DNA from: Desulfurivibrio sp.
GTDB taxonomy: Bacteria > Desulfobacterota > Desulfobulbia > Desulfobulbales > SURF-16
Direction: 5' to 3'
DNA length: 55,745 nt
Assembly (NCBI GenBank): GCA_003605035.1
Contig: QZKJ01000101.1
Coordinates: 1-55,745 of the forward strand
Below the pieces are notes generated by a model. That model did no database searches, was not told the DNA's origin, and was given only the letters and a program-made list of their open reading frames with translations. Below are positions 10,308-17,566 of this stretch, in pieces. The first letter of the stretch is position 1. Every line of letters starts with the position of its first letter. The position numbers and the translations under genes are program-made.

Positions 10308-10682
10308 TTATATATCATCGTCTTCGTCAATCATGGAAGGGATGAATTCGTCTTCGTCATCTTCGTCGTCAACGTCATCGTCGTCACTTTCTTCCCCATC
10401 GCCGACGGTTAATTCATCCTCTTCCCCAGCATAGTATGGCGAAGGAGAGTCATCAACTTCTTCTTCCTCGTCCTCTCTGACGGTTTTAACCATCTTGGAG
10501 GGAGGAAGAACGATCTCGGTAATCTTTTTTACTTCGGCACGAACATCAGGATCAGCCAGACATGATCCACATCCCTTCAGATGTTTTTCCATAAACTCAA
10601 CCATTCTGGCTGGAGCCAATGCCTCTTCCTGCACCTGCACATACCATGACCGTACAAGCCTGTTTAAGCGCTCGCATTCCAT
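10308..10682 (-). CDS. Small protein with an N-terminal CxxC helix and a very acidic C-terminal tail
   Basis: 124 residues, not assigned to a named family. The N-terminal ~65 residues are helical, with HLKGCGSC (Cys38, Cys41, His34) resembling a half zinc site of the anti-sigma (zf-HC2-like) kind. Residues about 70-124 are dominated by Asp and Glu (for example EEEEVDD and DDDDVDDEDDEDE), a disordered polyanion that could mimic nucleic acid or act as a chaperone-like tail. GGAG lies eight bases before the ATG, codon use looks normal, and a matched terminator follows, so it is a real gene. It is monocistronic and divergent from tRNA-Sec. The function is unknown. Confidence 0.75.
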   Translation of the reverse strand: MECERLNRLVRSWYVQVQEEALAPARMVEFMEKHLKGCGSCLADPDVRAEVKKITEIVLPPSKMVKTVREDEEEEVDDSPSPYYAGEEDELTVGDGEESDDDDVDDEDDEDEFIPSMIDEDDDI

Positions 10683-10802
10683 TTTTTAATCTCCGATTAA
10701 GAAATATTAAAGCGTTCCAAGTCCTGCAAAAAGCACATACAGCAAATCCAACCACTATTGCAAGCTTTTAACACCGGACATTACCCACTTTTATAAAAAA
10801 AG

Positions 10803-10831
10803 TTGCCGTATTGGGCAAGAAGAATTACTAT
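10803..10831 (+). promoter_or_regulatory. Candidate sigma-70 promoter for tRNA-Sec
   Basis: TTGCCG (10803-10808) and TACTAT (10826-10831) are separated by exactly 17 bp in an otherwise non-coding AT-rich stretch. They lie 75 bp before the tRNA-Sec gene. Confidence 0.4.
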
Positions 10832-10905
10832 GATTATGTATTAATTTTATGTCACATTCAAGTGTTACGGTATATTTTTTCAATCCTGCCGTACTGAGTA
10901 AGTGA

Positions 10906-11003
10906 GGAAGTGGAAAGGGCGCTGGTGGCTCTCCCGGACTTCAAATCCGGTGCACCGGGTTAACAGCCTGGTGGGTGGGTTCGATTCCCATGCACTTCCG
11001 CCA
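10906..11003 (+). tRNA. selC: tRNA-Sec (TCA)
   Basis: A 98-nt tRNA with the selenocysteine hallmarks. The acceptor GGAAGTG pairs with CACTTCC and is followed by GCCA. There is an extended D-stem region and an anticodon stem CCGGA/TCCGG enclosing CTTCAAA with anticodon TCA. A long variable arm (near CACCGGG and CCTGGTG) precedes the T-arm loop TTCGATT. The eighth acceptor pair expected for tRNA-Sec is G-G here rather than a Watson-Crick pair. It implies that the organism decodes UGA as Sec, although no selA, selB or selD and no clear selenoprotein lie in this window. Confidence 0.93.
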
Positions 11004-11019
11004 TTGTTTATTCGTAAAT

Positions 11020-11054
11020 AAAAAAGGCCCGGGCTGATCGCCCGGGCCTTTTTT
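11020..11054. terminator. Bidirectional terminator between tRNA-Sec and the SulP gene
   Basis: AAAAAAGGCCCGGGC, loop TGATC, GCCCGGGCCTTTTTT: a perfect GC-rich stem flanked by A and T runs, so it works in both directions. It ends tRNA-Sec on the forward strand and the SulP gene on the reverse strand. Confidence 0.95.
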
Positions 11055-11080
11055 ATTGGCTGTATCTCAAACGCGCGGCT

Positions 11081-13240
11081 TTAGACCGGAATATATTTGG
11101 TCAGCGGGCAATCCCTGCATCCTTCCACGGGAAGGCCGCTGCTGGTGGTATGAATTTTCTTGATAATGGTCTTAACCGCCTGTTCCGTGTCAGGGTAGAG
11201 GCTGTCCTTGCCGATTTTATCCAGCAGGCCGGTACGCTGCATGACAACCATTACCTGCCCCTTGACGCCGGACATGGCAAAACCGAGACCGGCGCTGCGC
11301 ACCCGCTCAACCAGGAGTTCCAGGGCCTCCTCGCCGGAGGCATCCATATCATTGATGCCCCTGGCATCAAGCAGGATATAGCGCAGGTCCGGCTGTTCGT
11401 TGCGGAATTTCATCACCTGCTCATCCAGATAGCTGGCGTTGGCGAAAAACAGCGCGCCGTCAAACCGGACCACGGAGATATGCCGGCAGCCCTTCAGTCG
11501 ATAGTAATCAGCGCTTTTCAGCACGTTTTCCTCATGCATGGACAGGCTGGCCACCACCGGCCGCATGGATTTGTAAAGGAAAACGCCCATGGACAGCCCC
11601 ACGCCGACCATGATGCCCTTGTCAAGGTGCGGGGCAAAATACAGGGTAACCACAAAAGAAATGATGGAAATGGCGCCGTCATACCACTGGGCCTTCCAGG
11701 CATGGGCGAAACCCTTGGTGTTGATCAGACCGATAACCGCCATCATGATGACCGCAGCCAGCACCGCCTGGGGCAGGTGATAGAGCAGCGGGGTCAGGAA
11801 CAACAGGGTGATAACCACCATACAAGAGGTGACCACCGCGGAAATGCCGGAAACCGCTCCCGCCTGCAGGTTAACGGCGGACCGGGAAAATGAGCCGGAT
11901 GTGGCAAAACTTGAACTGATGGCGCCGAGCATGTTGCCCAGGCCCTGGCCGATGAGTTCCTGATTCGGGTCGATTTTCTGGCCGGTCTTGGCCGCCATGG
12001 CCTTGGCAATGGCAATCGCCTCCATGAAACCGAGCAGGGAAATAATAATGGCGGATGGCAGTATCTTGAATACGGTTTTGCCGGTCAGCTGCGGCACGGT
12101 GAACTGGGGCAGACCTTCAGGGATCTTGCCGACCACGTCACCGCCGCCCATGACTTTGACCTTGGCTGGATCAAGCGCTGAATTGCCAATCCTGATGCGC
12201 CAGATGTTGCCATCAGTCTGTACGCCCGCGGGAATGGCGCCTTTCGGATAAAAGGCATAATTTTCCCCTTCTTGCACGCCTTCAAACTTCATCTTGCGGA
12301 TTTCGCCCCGGATGCCGGCGGCATGTTTTTTTGCTTCTTCCATTTTTGCCGTCAGCATTTCCACTTCGCTCTTCAGCCTGATCAGCTCAAGTGAGGTGGT
12401 GCCGTGACCTGTTGCCTTGATGTTTTTCAGCTCTTCGTCCACCTTGAGACCCAGGGCCGCCCTTTCCTCACCGAGAGCTTTAATTTCACCCAGAGTGCCA
12501 TTAAAGGTGGCAACCTGTTCCTGCAGACCATCAAGCTTCACAGCGGAAATATCGACAAAAACGTCCTTATTGTAGCCGGTAAAGTAGGATACCGCCGTGG
12601 TGACGGCAACCGCCACCAGCACGTTGGGGATGCGCGGATTGATCTTCCTGAGGGTCACCATGATGACAACCGCGGCGATGCCGTAAATCAAGGTGGGGAT
12701 ATGGGTGAAATCCATGGCAGCCTGGAAGACGCGCACCATGGTTTCGTAATGGTGCTCGGCCTTGTCCACATAGACGCCGAAGAATTTTGAGAACTGGGAA
12801 GAGGCGATGATAATGGCTGCCGCATTGGTAAAACCATTGACCACCGGGTGGGAAAGGAAGTTCACCACCAGACCCAGGCGCAGAACGCCGAGGGAAAACT
12901 GAAAGATGCCGACGATCGCGGCCAGGGCGATGGAATAGGCGATGAATTCCGCCGACCCGGCGGTGGCCAGGGGCTCAAGAGAAGCCGCCGACATGAGCGA
13001 CACAACCGCCACCGGTCCCGTGCCAAGCTGCCGGCTGGAACCGAACAGCGAGGCGATCATGGGCGGCAGAAAGGCGGCGTATAAACCGTAATAAGGGGGC
13101 AATCCGGCCAGCTGGGCATAGGCCATGGACTGGGGAATCAAAACCAGGGCTACCGTGATGCCCGCCACAAAATCAAGCTTGAACAGCCCGAGGTTATATC
13201 CTTTGAACCAGGCAAGAAAGGGGAAAATTTTATATATCAT
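11081..13240 (-). CDS. SulP family anion transporter with STAS domain and an atypical hydrophilic insert
   Basis: 719 residues. Residues 1-225 and about 370-550 form the SulP membrane domain. The N-terminal signature runs AGITVALVLIPQSMAYAQLAG then LPPYYGLYAAFLPP; later come VNGFTNAAAIIIASSQ, GEIxxGLP-like GKIPEGLPQF, and GNMLGAISSSFATSGSFSRSAVN. The C-terminal STAS domain (about 565-690) has VVRFDGALFFANASYL and YILLDARGINDMDASGEEAL. Such proteins carry sulfate, bicarbonate or other anions across the inner membrane. Residues about 228-365, normally a short loop, hold a charged, probable coiled-coil segment plus a globular piece (YAFYPKGAIPAGVQTDGNIW), which is unusual. The substrate cannot be assigned. 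AAGG precedes the start by seven bases. Confidence 0.9.
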   Translation of the reverse strand: MIYKIFPFLAWFKGYNLGLFKLDFVAGITVALVLIPQSMAYAQLAGLPPYYGLYAAFLPPMIASLFGSSRQLGTGPVAVVSLMSAASLEPLATAGSAEFIAYSIALAAIVGIFQFSLGVLRLGLVVNFLSHPVVNGFTNAAAIIIASSQFSKFFGVYVDKAEHHYETMVRVFQAAMDFTHIPTLIYGIAAVVIMVTLRKINPRIPNVLVAVAVTTAVSYFTGYNKDVFVDISAVKLDGLQEQVATFNGTLGEIKALGEERAALGLKVDEELKNIKATGHGTTSLELIRLKSEVEMLTAKMEEAKKHAAGIRGEIRKMKFEGVQEGENYAFYPKGAIPAGVQTDGNIWRIRIGNSALDPAKVKVMGGGDVVGKIPEGLPQFTVPQLTGKTVFKILPSAIIISLLGFMEAIAIAKAMAAKTGQKIDPNQELIGQGLGNMLGAISSSFATSGSFSRSAVNLQAGAVSGISAVVTSCMVVITLLFLTPLLYHLPQAVLAAVIMMAVIGLINTKGFAHAWKAQWYDGAISIISFVVTLYFAPHLDKGIMVGVGLSMGVFLYKSMRPVVASLSMHEENVLKSADYYRLKGCRHISVVRFDGALFFANASYLDEQVMKFRNEQPDLRYILLDARGINDMDASGEEALELLVERVRSAGLGFAMSGVKGQVMVVMQRTGLLDKIGKDSLYPDTEQAVKTIIKKIHTTSSGLPVEGCRDCPLTKYIPV

Positions 13241-13719
13241 TACACTACCTTATCAGTTGCTCGTTCGCTTTTCTGCCGCAGGCGGCGAAAGCGACTCTTG
13301 TTCTTCTTTCTCTCCGGCTCCGCTCATCTGGGCTGCGCGGCTCCGGAAAAACCATTTCAATGACGGACAACAGTGAGCTTTGACAGCAGCTTCATTTGAC
13401 GAGATACCAGTCAGGCAAAAACTGATTCCTCCCTCATAATCTTGTCTGCCCATAATCCCGGCAGCACCTCCATACTGCCCGGCATTTCTCTTGTTTTACT
13501 CATGCATTCTCCTCCCGGAAAAAATTCAAACCACAAAATCACCCGGCCGCCTACTCTGCATAACACGCGGATTCCGTGTGATTTTTTTGGATAATCCCCC
13601 TCCCGCATTTTTTTCCAGGCTATTCATATCTCGCCCGACGAGAAAGTCAAGGGAAATCTGACCGGTCCGGCCCGGCAACTGAAACAAAATGAACCAGGAT
13701 TCAGCCTCCAGCAAGACTT
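13241..13719. other. Non-coding or unresolved 479-bp interval between the SulP gene and glyQ
   Basis: No confident gene. On the reverse strand a 30-codon frame (13411-13503, starting MSKTREMPGS) has a strong GGAGGAG five bases upstream. A second frame (13253-13453, starting MGRQDYEGG) has GGAGGT twelve bases upstream and overlaps the first in another frame. They could be tiny genes, a frameshifted remnant or chance. No glyS-like start is present downstream of glyQ. Confidence 0.4.
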
Positions 13720-14556
13720 TCAGGAATTACACTTTTTTTCCGCCACCCGGCGGGCGATATTGCGGATTCTGCCGATATAGCGGGTGCGCTCCGCCACACT
13801 GATCGCCTTGCGCGCATCAAGCAGATTGAAGGTATGGGAGCATTTCAGGCAGTAATCATAGGCCGGCAGCAGCAGATCCCTGTCGAGAAGCCTGAGCGCC
13901 TCCTGCTCGCAGGAGTTGAACAGGGAAACCAGGAATTCCACATTGGCGTGTTCGAAATTAAAGGCGGAGAACTCAACCTCCGCCTGGTGAAAGATCTGGC
14001 CATACCTGACCTCTTTATTCCAGGCAATATCGTAGACGCTGTTGACTCCCTGGAGATACATGGCAATGCGCTCAAGGCCATAGGTGATCTCCACGGTAAC
14101 CGGACTGAGCTCCTGGCTGCCGGCCTGCTGAAAATAGGTGAACTGGGTGATCTCCATGCCGTCAAGCCACACCTCCCAGCCCAGACCGCTGGCGCCAAGG
14201 GTCGGTGATTCCCAGTCATCCTCGACAAAACGAACATCATGCTGCAGCAGATTAAGGTTGAAGCGCTTCAGACTCTCCAGATACAGATCCTGGGAATCCG
14301 GGGGAGAGGGCTTCAGCACCACCTGGAACTGATAATAATGCTGGAGCCGGTTCGGATTTTCCCCATAGCGGCCATCGGTCGGCCGCCGGGATGGCTGGAC
14401 ATAGGCGGCCCGCCATGGCGCAGGCCCCAGGGCTCGCAGCAGGGTGGCCGGGTGAAAGGTGCCGGCGCCGACTTCCATGTCGTAGGGCTGCTGGATCACG
14501 CAGCCCTGATCAGCCCAGTAACGGCTTAATTCTAAAATAATATCCTGAAAATACAT
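13720..14556 (-). CDS. glyQ: Glycyl-tRNA synthetase alpha subunit
   Basis: 278 residues from [20 protein letters not shown], slightly shorter than the typical ~300. It is the catalytic alpha subunit of the tetrameric bacterial (alpha2beta2) glycyl-tRNA synthetase, which charges tRNA-Gly. Family blocks are intact: [107 protein letters not shown], and the C-terminal [20 protein letters not shown]. The start at 14556 follows GGGGAAG; an upstream in-frame extension lacks family character. The beta subunit gene glyS, which usually follows immediately, is absent here. Confidence 0.95.
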   Translation of the reverse strand: MYFQDIILELSRYWADQGCVIQQPYDMEVGAGTFHPATLLRALGPAPWRAAYVQPSRRPTDGRYGENPNRLQHYYQFQVVLKPSPPDSQDLYLESLKRFNLNLLQHDVRFVEDDWESPTLGASGLGWEVWLDGMEITQFTYFQQAGSQELSPVTVEITYGLERIAMYLQGVNSVYDIAWNKEVRYGQIFHQAEVEFSAFNFEHANVEFLVSLFNSCEQEALRLLDRDLLLPAYDYCLKCSHTFNLLDARKAISVAERTRYIGRIRNIARRVAEKKCNS

Positions 14557-14826
14557 TCTTTCTTCCCCTGCATGCTTGAATAATTGATGGGCCTGAAAAT
14601 GGGCAAAATAAAACAATGCAGGTAAGCAGGCAAGCTAAATATCAGCAGGAAGCGGCCGCGCGAGCTTGCTTCCCGCGCTGTCCTTCCCTTTCAACAGACG
14701 AGAAATATTCCTCTTTTCACCAACAAACCGCGACTTGCGACGGGAAAATCGGTGATTTTCTCTTTTTCCATAATTTTTCAATGATCATGCCCGCCTGCCT
14801 AACATGAGCTCTTCATCAAATTACTA

Positions 14827-14855
14827 TTGACATCACACCTACTTCGAGATAGAGA
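14827..14855 (+). promoter_or_regulatory. Candidate sigma-70 promoter for the porin gene
   Basis: A consensus TTGACA at 14827-14832 and a weak TAGAGA at 14850-14855 are spaced by 17 bp. The transcript would begin about 140 nt before the porin ATG and contain both leader hairpins. Confidence 0.4.
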
Positions 14856-14870
14856 TTAAGTTATTAAAAA

Positions 14871-14934
14871 AGATTTTACCGGCCTGCCGCTGCCTGCGGA
14901 GTACGGCAGGCAGCTCGCCGGCCGGTAAAAATCT
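14871..14934 (+). promoter_or_regulatory. Leader hairpin 1 upstream of the porin gene
   Basis: AGATTTTACCGGCC (14871-14884) pairs with GGCCGGTAAAAATCT (14920-14934). The loop holds a further complementary pair (CTGCCGCTGCCTGC and GGCAGGCAG). This could protect the mRNA or control translation of an abundant outer-membrane protein. Confidence 0.5.
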
Positions 14935-14942
14935 ATGGGGGG

Positions 14943-14969
14943 GCAGACATTATGATGAGCAATGTCTGC
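14943..14969 (+). promoter_or_regulatory. Leader hairpin 2 upstream of the porin Shine-Dalgarno
   Basis: A perfect 9-bp inverted repeat, GCAGACATT and AATGTCTGC, with a 9-nt loop. It ends 20 nt before the GGAGGGAG ribosome binding site. It is followed by an A/T-rich stretch but no clean T run, so it could be an attenuator or an mRNA-stability element. Confidence 0.45.
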
Positions 14970-14998
14970 AATAACATTTTTATTTTATGGAGGGAGAT

Positions 14999-16600
14999 AT
15001 GCTCAAAAAAATCTCAACAATCGCCCTGGCCGGACTCCTCGCGCTGCCCGCCATGGCTACCGCAGGCAGCACCAGCGCCGCCAGCGACCTGGCTGCCCAG
15101 GTTGACCGGCTGACCAAGGAACTCGCCAATCTAAAAGCACAGATGGCAGCCATGAAAGAGGCCCAGGGCCCTGCCACTGACGCCAAGGCCCAGAGGGAAA
15201 TCGCCGATCTGAAAAACCAGATGAAGGCCCTGGAAGATAACCAGAAAGCTGCTTTTGATGATCTTGATGAAAGAAGCGAGGCCTGGGACCTGGCTTCCCG
15301 CGTACAGCTCTTCGGTGATTTCCGCGCCCGGGGCGACTGGTACAAGAATGATCTGGTTACCGCTCCGTTGATTAATCCCTTGAACCCAGCCCAGGGATTC
15401 CAGGATGATGACGAGATGGAAAATACCAGCATTTTCACCAATCGTTTCCGCCTGAACATGCGGGTAAAGGCCACCGAAAATGTTGATTTCAAGGGACGTC
15501 TGGCCATGTATAAGGCCTGGGGCACCAACACGATTCCGCCCAATGTCACCCAGTTCGGTTACCCCTCTTTTGACGGAACAAGCTCCCGCGAGCCGAGTGA
15601 CTCGATACTCCGGGTTGACCGCGCCTTTGTGAACTGGAACAATATCGGCGGCCAGCCGATCTGGTTCTCCATCGGCCGCCGGCCGACCACCGATGGACCA
15701 GCGGCCCAGCTGCGCATGGGTCTGGATGAGAGGATGGCCACCCCGACCGCGTATATGGACTGGCCTTTTGACGGAATTTCCGTGGGCTACGCCTATGCCA
15801 ACCTGTTCGGCATGCAGGACGCCCCCGGCCGGGTGCGCTTCTGCTATGGCCGCGGCTTTGAAAACGGCCTGGAATACGATGCCGTCTCATCAGATCTCAA
15901 CGACACGGATTTTGCCGGGGTGAGCTGGGATATTTACAATAAAGACAATACTCTTGTCTATCTGCAGTCATTCATGGTCTTCAACGCCTTCAATTTCCCT
16001 GAATTCGATGATGATGCTACGAATGCTTTTTATGACACCTTCCTGGGAGGCCGCCAGAACGTTGGTGATGTAATGCATTCCTCTGCCGTCTACATGGATA
16101 AATGGCAGAATTTGAATTATTTCATCGAAGGCGGCTGGAGCCGCACCATGCCTGATGACGATACCGGCATGTTTAATGATATCTTTGCCGCCGGCGTAAA
16201 TGACGACGATGAAAACGGCTACAATATCTGGCTTGGCGCCCGCTATGATATGGACGACCTCGGACTCAAGTTCGGTCTTGAGTACAACCATGGCTCCCAG
16301 TACTGGATCGGCATGACCCCTGGCCATGACGATCTGTACAGCTCCAAACTGGCCACCCGCGGCGATGTCTATGAGGCTTACTTCATCTGGGATCTGCCCA
16401 CCGGCGAGGCCATTTCCAAATTCGCCAAGACCTTCATGCGCTTTGGTTACCAGCATTATGAATATGATTATACCGGCGGCTCTGACTGGAACTTCAAACC
16501 TTACGATTTAGATGATCCTGAGGCCCTCACATGGGCTACCATGATGCCGACCATCGAAGATGCCGACCAGGTCTATGTGACTTTTGAGGTCTACTTCTAA
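14999..16600 (+). CDS. Outer-membrane porin-like protein, DUF3373 type, with N-terminal coiled coil
   Basis: 533 residues. A signal peptide (MLKKISTIALAGLLALPAMATA) is followed by a coiled coil (residues about 28-90, heptads such as AAQVDRLTKELANLKAQM and IADLKNQMKALEDNQ). The remainder is rich in alternating aromatic beta strands (LFGDFRARGDWY, TNRFRLNMRVKATENVDFKG, WFSIGRRPTTDGPAAQLRMG) and ends in ...VTFEVYF with the terminal Phe used for beta-barrel insertion. This layout matches the DUF3373 outer-membrane proteins common in Desulfobacterota; the coiled coil may span the periplasm toward peptidoglycan. GGAGGGAG lies just before the ATG, and the long leader plus strong terminator suggest high expression. 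The solute passed is unknown. Confidence 0.8.
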   Translation: MLKKISTIALAGLLALPAMATAGSTSAASDLAAQVDRLTKELANLKAQMAAMKEAQGPATDAKAQREIADLKNQMKALEDNQKAAFDDLDERSEAWDLASRVQLFGDFRARGDWYKNDLVTAPLINPLNPAQGFQDDDEMENTSIFTNRFRLNMRVKATENVDFKGRLAMYKAWGTNTIPPNVTQFGYPSFDGTSSREPSDSILRVDRAFVNWNNIGGQPIWFSIGRRPTTDGPAAQLRMGLDERMATPTAYMDWPFDGISVGYAYANLFGMQDAPGRVRFCYGRGFENGLEYDAVSSDLNDTDFAGVSWDIYNKDNTLVYLQSFMVFNAFNFPEFDDDATNAFYDTFLGGRQNVGDVMHSSAVYMDKWQNLNYFIEGGWSRTMPDDDTGMFNDIFAAGVNDDDENGYNIWLGARYDMDDLGLKFGLEYNHGSQYWIGMTPGHDDLYSSKLATRGDVYEAYFIWDLPTGEAISKFAKTFMRFGYQHYEYDYTGGSDWNFKPYDLDDPEALTWATMMPTIEDADQVYVTFEVYF

Positions 16601-16673
16601 ACCGTAATTTCAGCCCTGGTTGCCTCGTGGCGGCAATGAACATGCCGGCAAGATCAACCAGTTGATATGAATC

Positions 16674-16709
16674 AAAAAAAGGGATGGCCCTGCGGGTCAT
16701 CCCTTTTTT
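16674..16709 (+). terminator. Rho-independent terminator after the porin gene
   Basis: GGGATGGCC and GGGTCATCCC pair around a short loop, with seven A before and TTTTTT after. It is 73 bp beyond the porin stop and just before pgeF. Confidence 0.9.
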
Positions 16710-16727
16710 CTTCCCACTACCAGCCCC

Positions 16728-17483
16728 ATGGCGGCCATGCTCACCCCTCTCACCTTTGCTGCATTTTCACAGTGCCCGGCCCTGTCCCATGGCATTTTCA
16801 ATCGCCACGGCGGGGTAAGCCCTGCTCCCTATGATTCGCTCAATGTCAGCCACGGGGTTGATGATGATCCGCAACGGGTCAAGAAAAACCGGGAGCGCAT
16901 CAAGCAGAGCCTTGGCGTTGACGTTCTCGTTTCCGGCCGGCAGGTGCACGGCAGCCAGGTGCAGGTAATCGCCGAAAAACCGGTGGCGGATGTGGAAATC
17001 GCCGGCTGCGACGCCTTTATCAGCAATGTTGCCGGGGTTGGTCTGCTGATCCAGCAGGCTGACTGCCAGGCGGTCATGCTCTTTGATCCGCACCGGCGGG
17101 TGGCGGCCAATATCCACTGCGGCTGGCGCGGCAGTGTCAGCAACATCATTGCCACGACCATCAGGGTAATGGCTGAAGAGTTCGCCACCGAACCGGCCCA
17201 TCTGCTGGCGGCAATCAGCCCCTCGCTCGGCCCCTGCTGCGCCGAATTCGTCAATTTCCAACAGGAACTGCCTGATCATTTTCACCCTTTCCAGGTCAAG
17301 CCAAGCTATTTTGACTTCCGGGCCATCAGCCGACGGCAACTCGAGGAGACCGGGGTCAAACCGGCAAATATCTCGGCAACCACCATCTGCACGGTCTGTG
17401 ACCCGAACTGGTTTTCCTATCGCCGGGAGAAAAAGACCGGCCGGTTCTGCAGTGTGATTGGAGTGAGAAAAAGCGAAAAGTGA
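16728..17483 (+). CDS. pgeF: Peptidoglycan editing factor PgeF (laccase-domain, YfiH/DUF152 family)
   Basis: 251 residues, full length. E. coli PgeF (YfiH) prevents mis-incorporation of serine into peptidoglycan precursors, and family members were earlier described as multicopper polyphenol oxidases or purine nucleosidases. The metal-site residues are in place: His74 (GRQVHGSQ), Cys113 (QQADCQAVML) and His130 (NIHCGWRGS). The N-terminal HGIFNRHGGVSPAPYDSLNV and late SLGPCCAEF and TVCDPNWFSYRR are also typical. ATG 16728 or ATG 16737 could be the start; neither has a clear Shine-Dalgarno. The next gene, rsmB, begins 83 bp beyond the stop. Confidence 0.9.
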   Translation: MAAMLTPLTFAAFSQCPALSHGIFNRHGGVSPAPYDSLNVSHGVDDDPQRVKKNRERIKQSLGVDVLVSGRQVHGSQVQVIAEKPVADVEIAGCDAFISNVAGVGLLIQQADCQAVMLFDPHRRVAANIHCGWRGSVSNIIATTIRVMAEEFATEPAHLLAAISPSLGPCCAEFVNFQQELPDHFHPFQVKPSYFDFRAISRRQLEETGVKPANISATTICTVCDPNWFSYRREKKTGRFCSVIGVRKSEK

Positions 17484-17529
17484 GAAGTAAGAAGGGAAAA
17501 GTGCGGAGGGAGGAGGGGAAGGGAGGAGT
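17461..17529 (+). repeat. Purine-rich degenerate GTGARAA-type tract
   Basis: Degenerate repeats of the kind GTGAGAAG and GAAAAGTG overlap the last codons of pgeF and run into the spacer. An inverted counterpart lies after rsmB at 18947-18987, so the two tracts flank rsmB. Confidence 0.5.
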
Positions 17530-17566
17530 TTCCAGCCATCGCCGGTTATGGTACAATCATTCCGCC

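Larger units (their letters stand above)
14557..14998. other. 442-bp intergenic region with a structured leader upstream of the porin gene
   Basis: The left part, upstream of glyQ, holds nothing recognisable. The right part holds a candidate promoter (14827-14855) and two hairpins (14871-14934 and 14943-14969), which would form a roughly 140-nt structured 5' leader for the porin. No coding sequence is supported. Confidence 0.6.

Noticed and set aside
14616..14807. A 63-codon forward frame before the porin gene.
   Set aside because: No ribosome site, no homology pattern, and it starts inside the glyQ upstream region.
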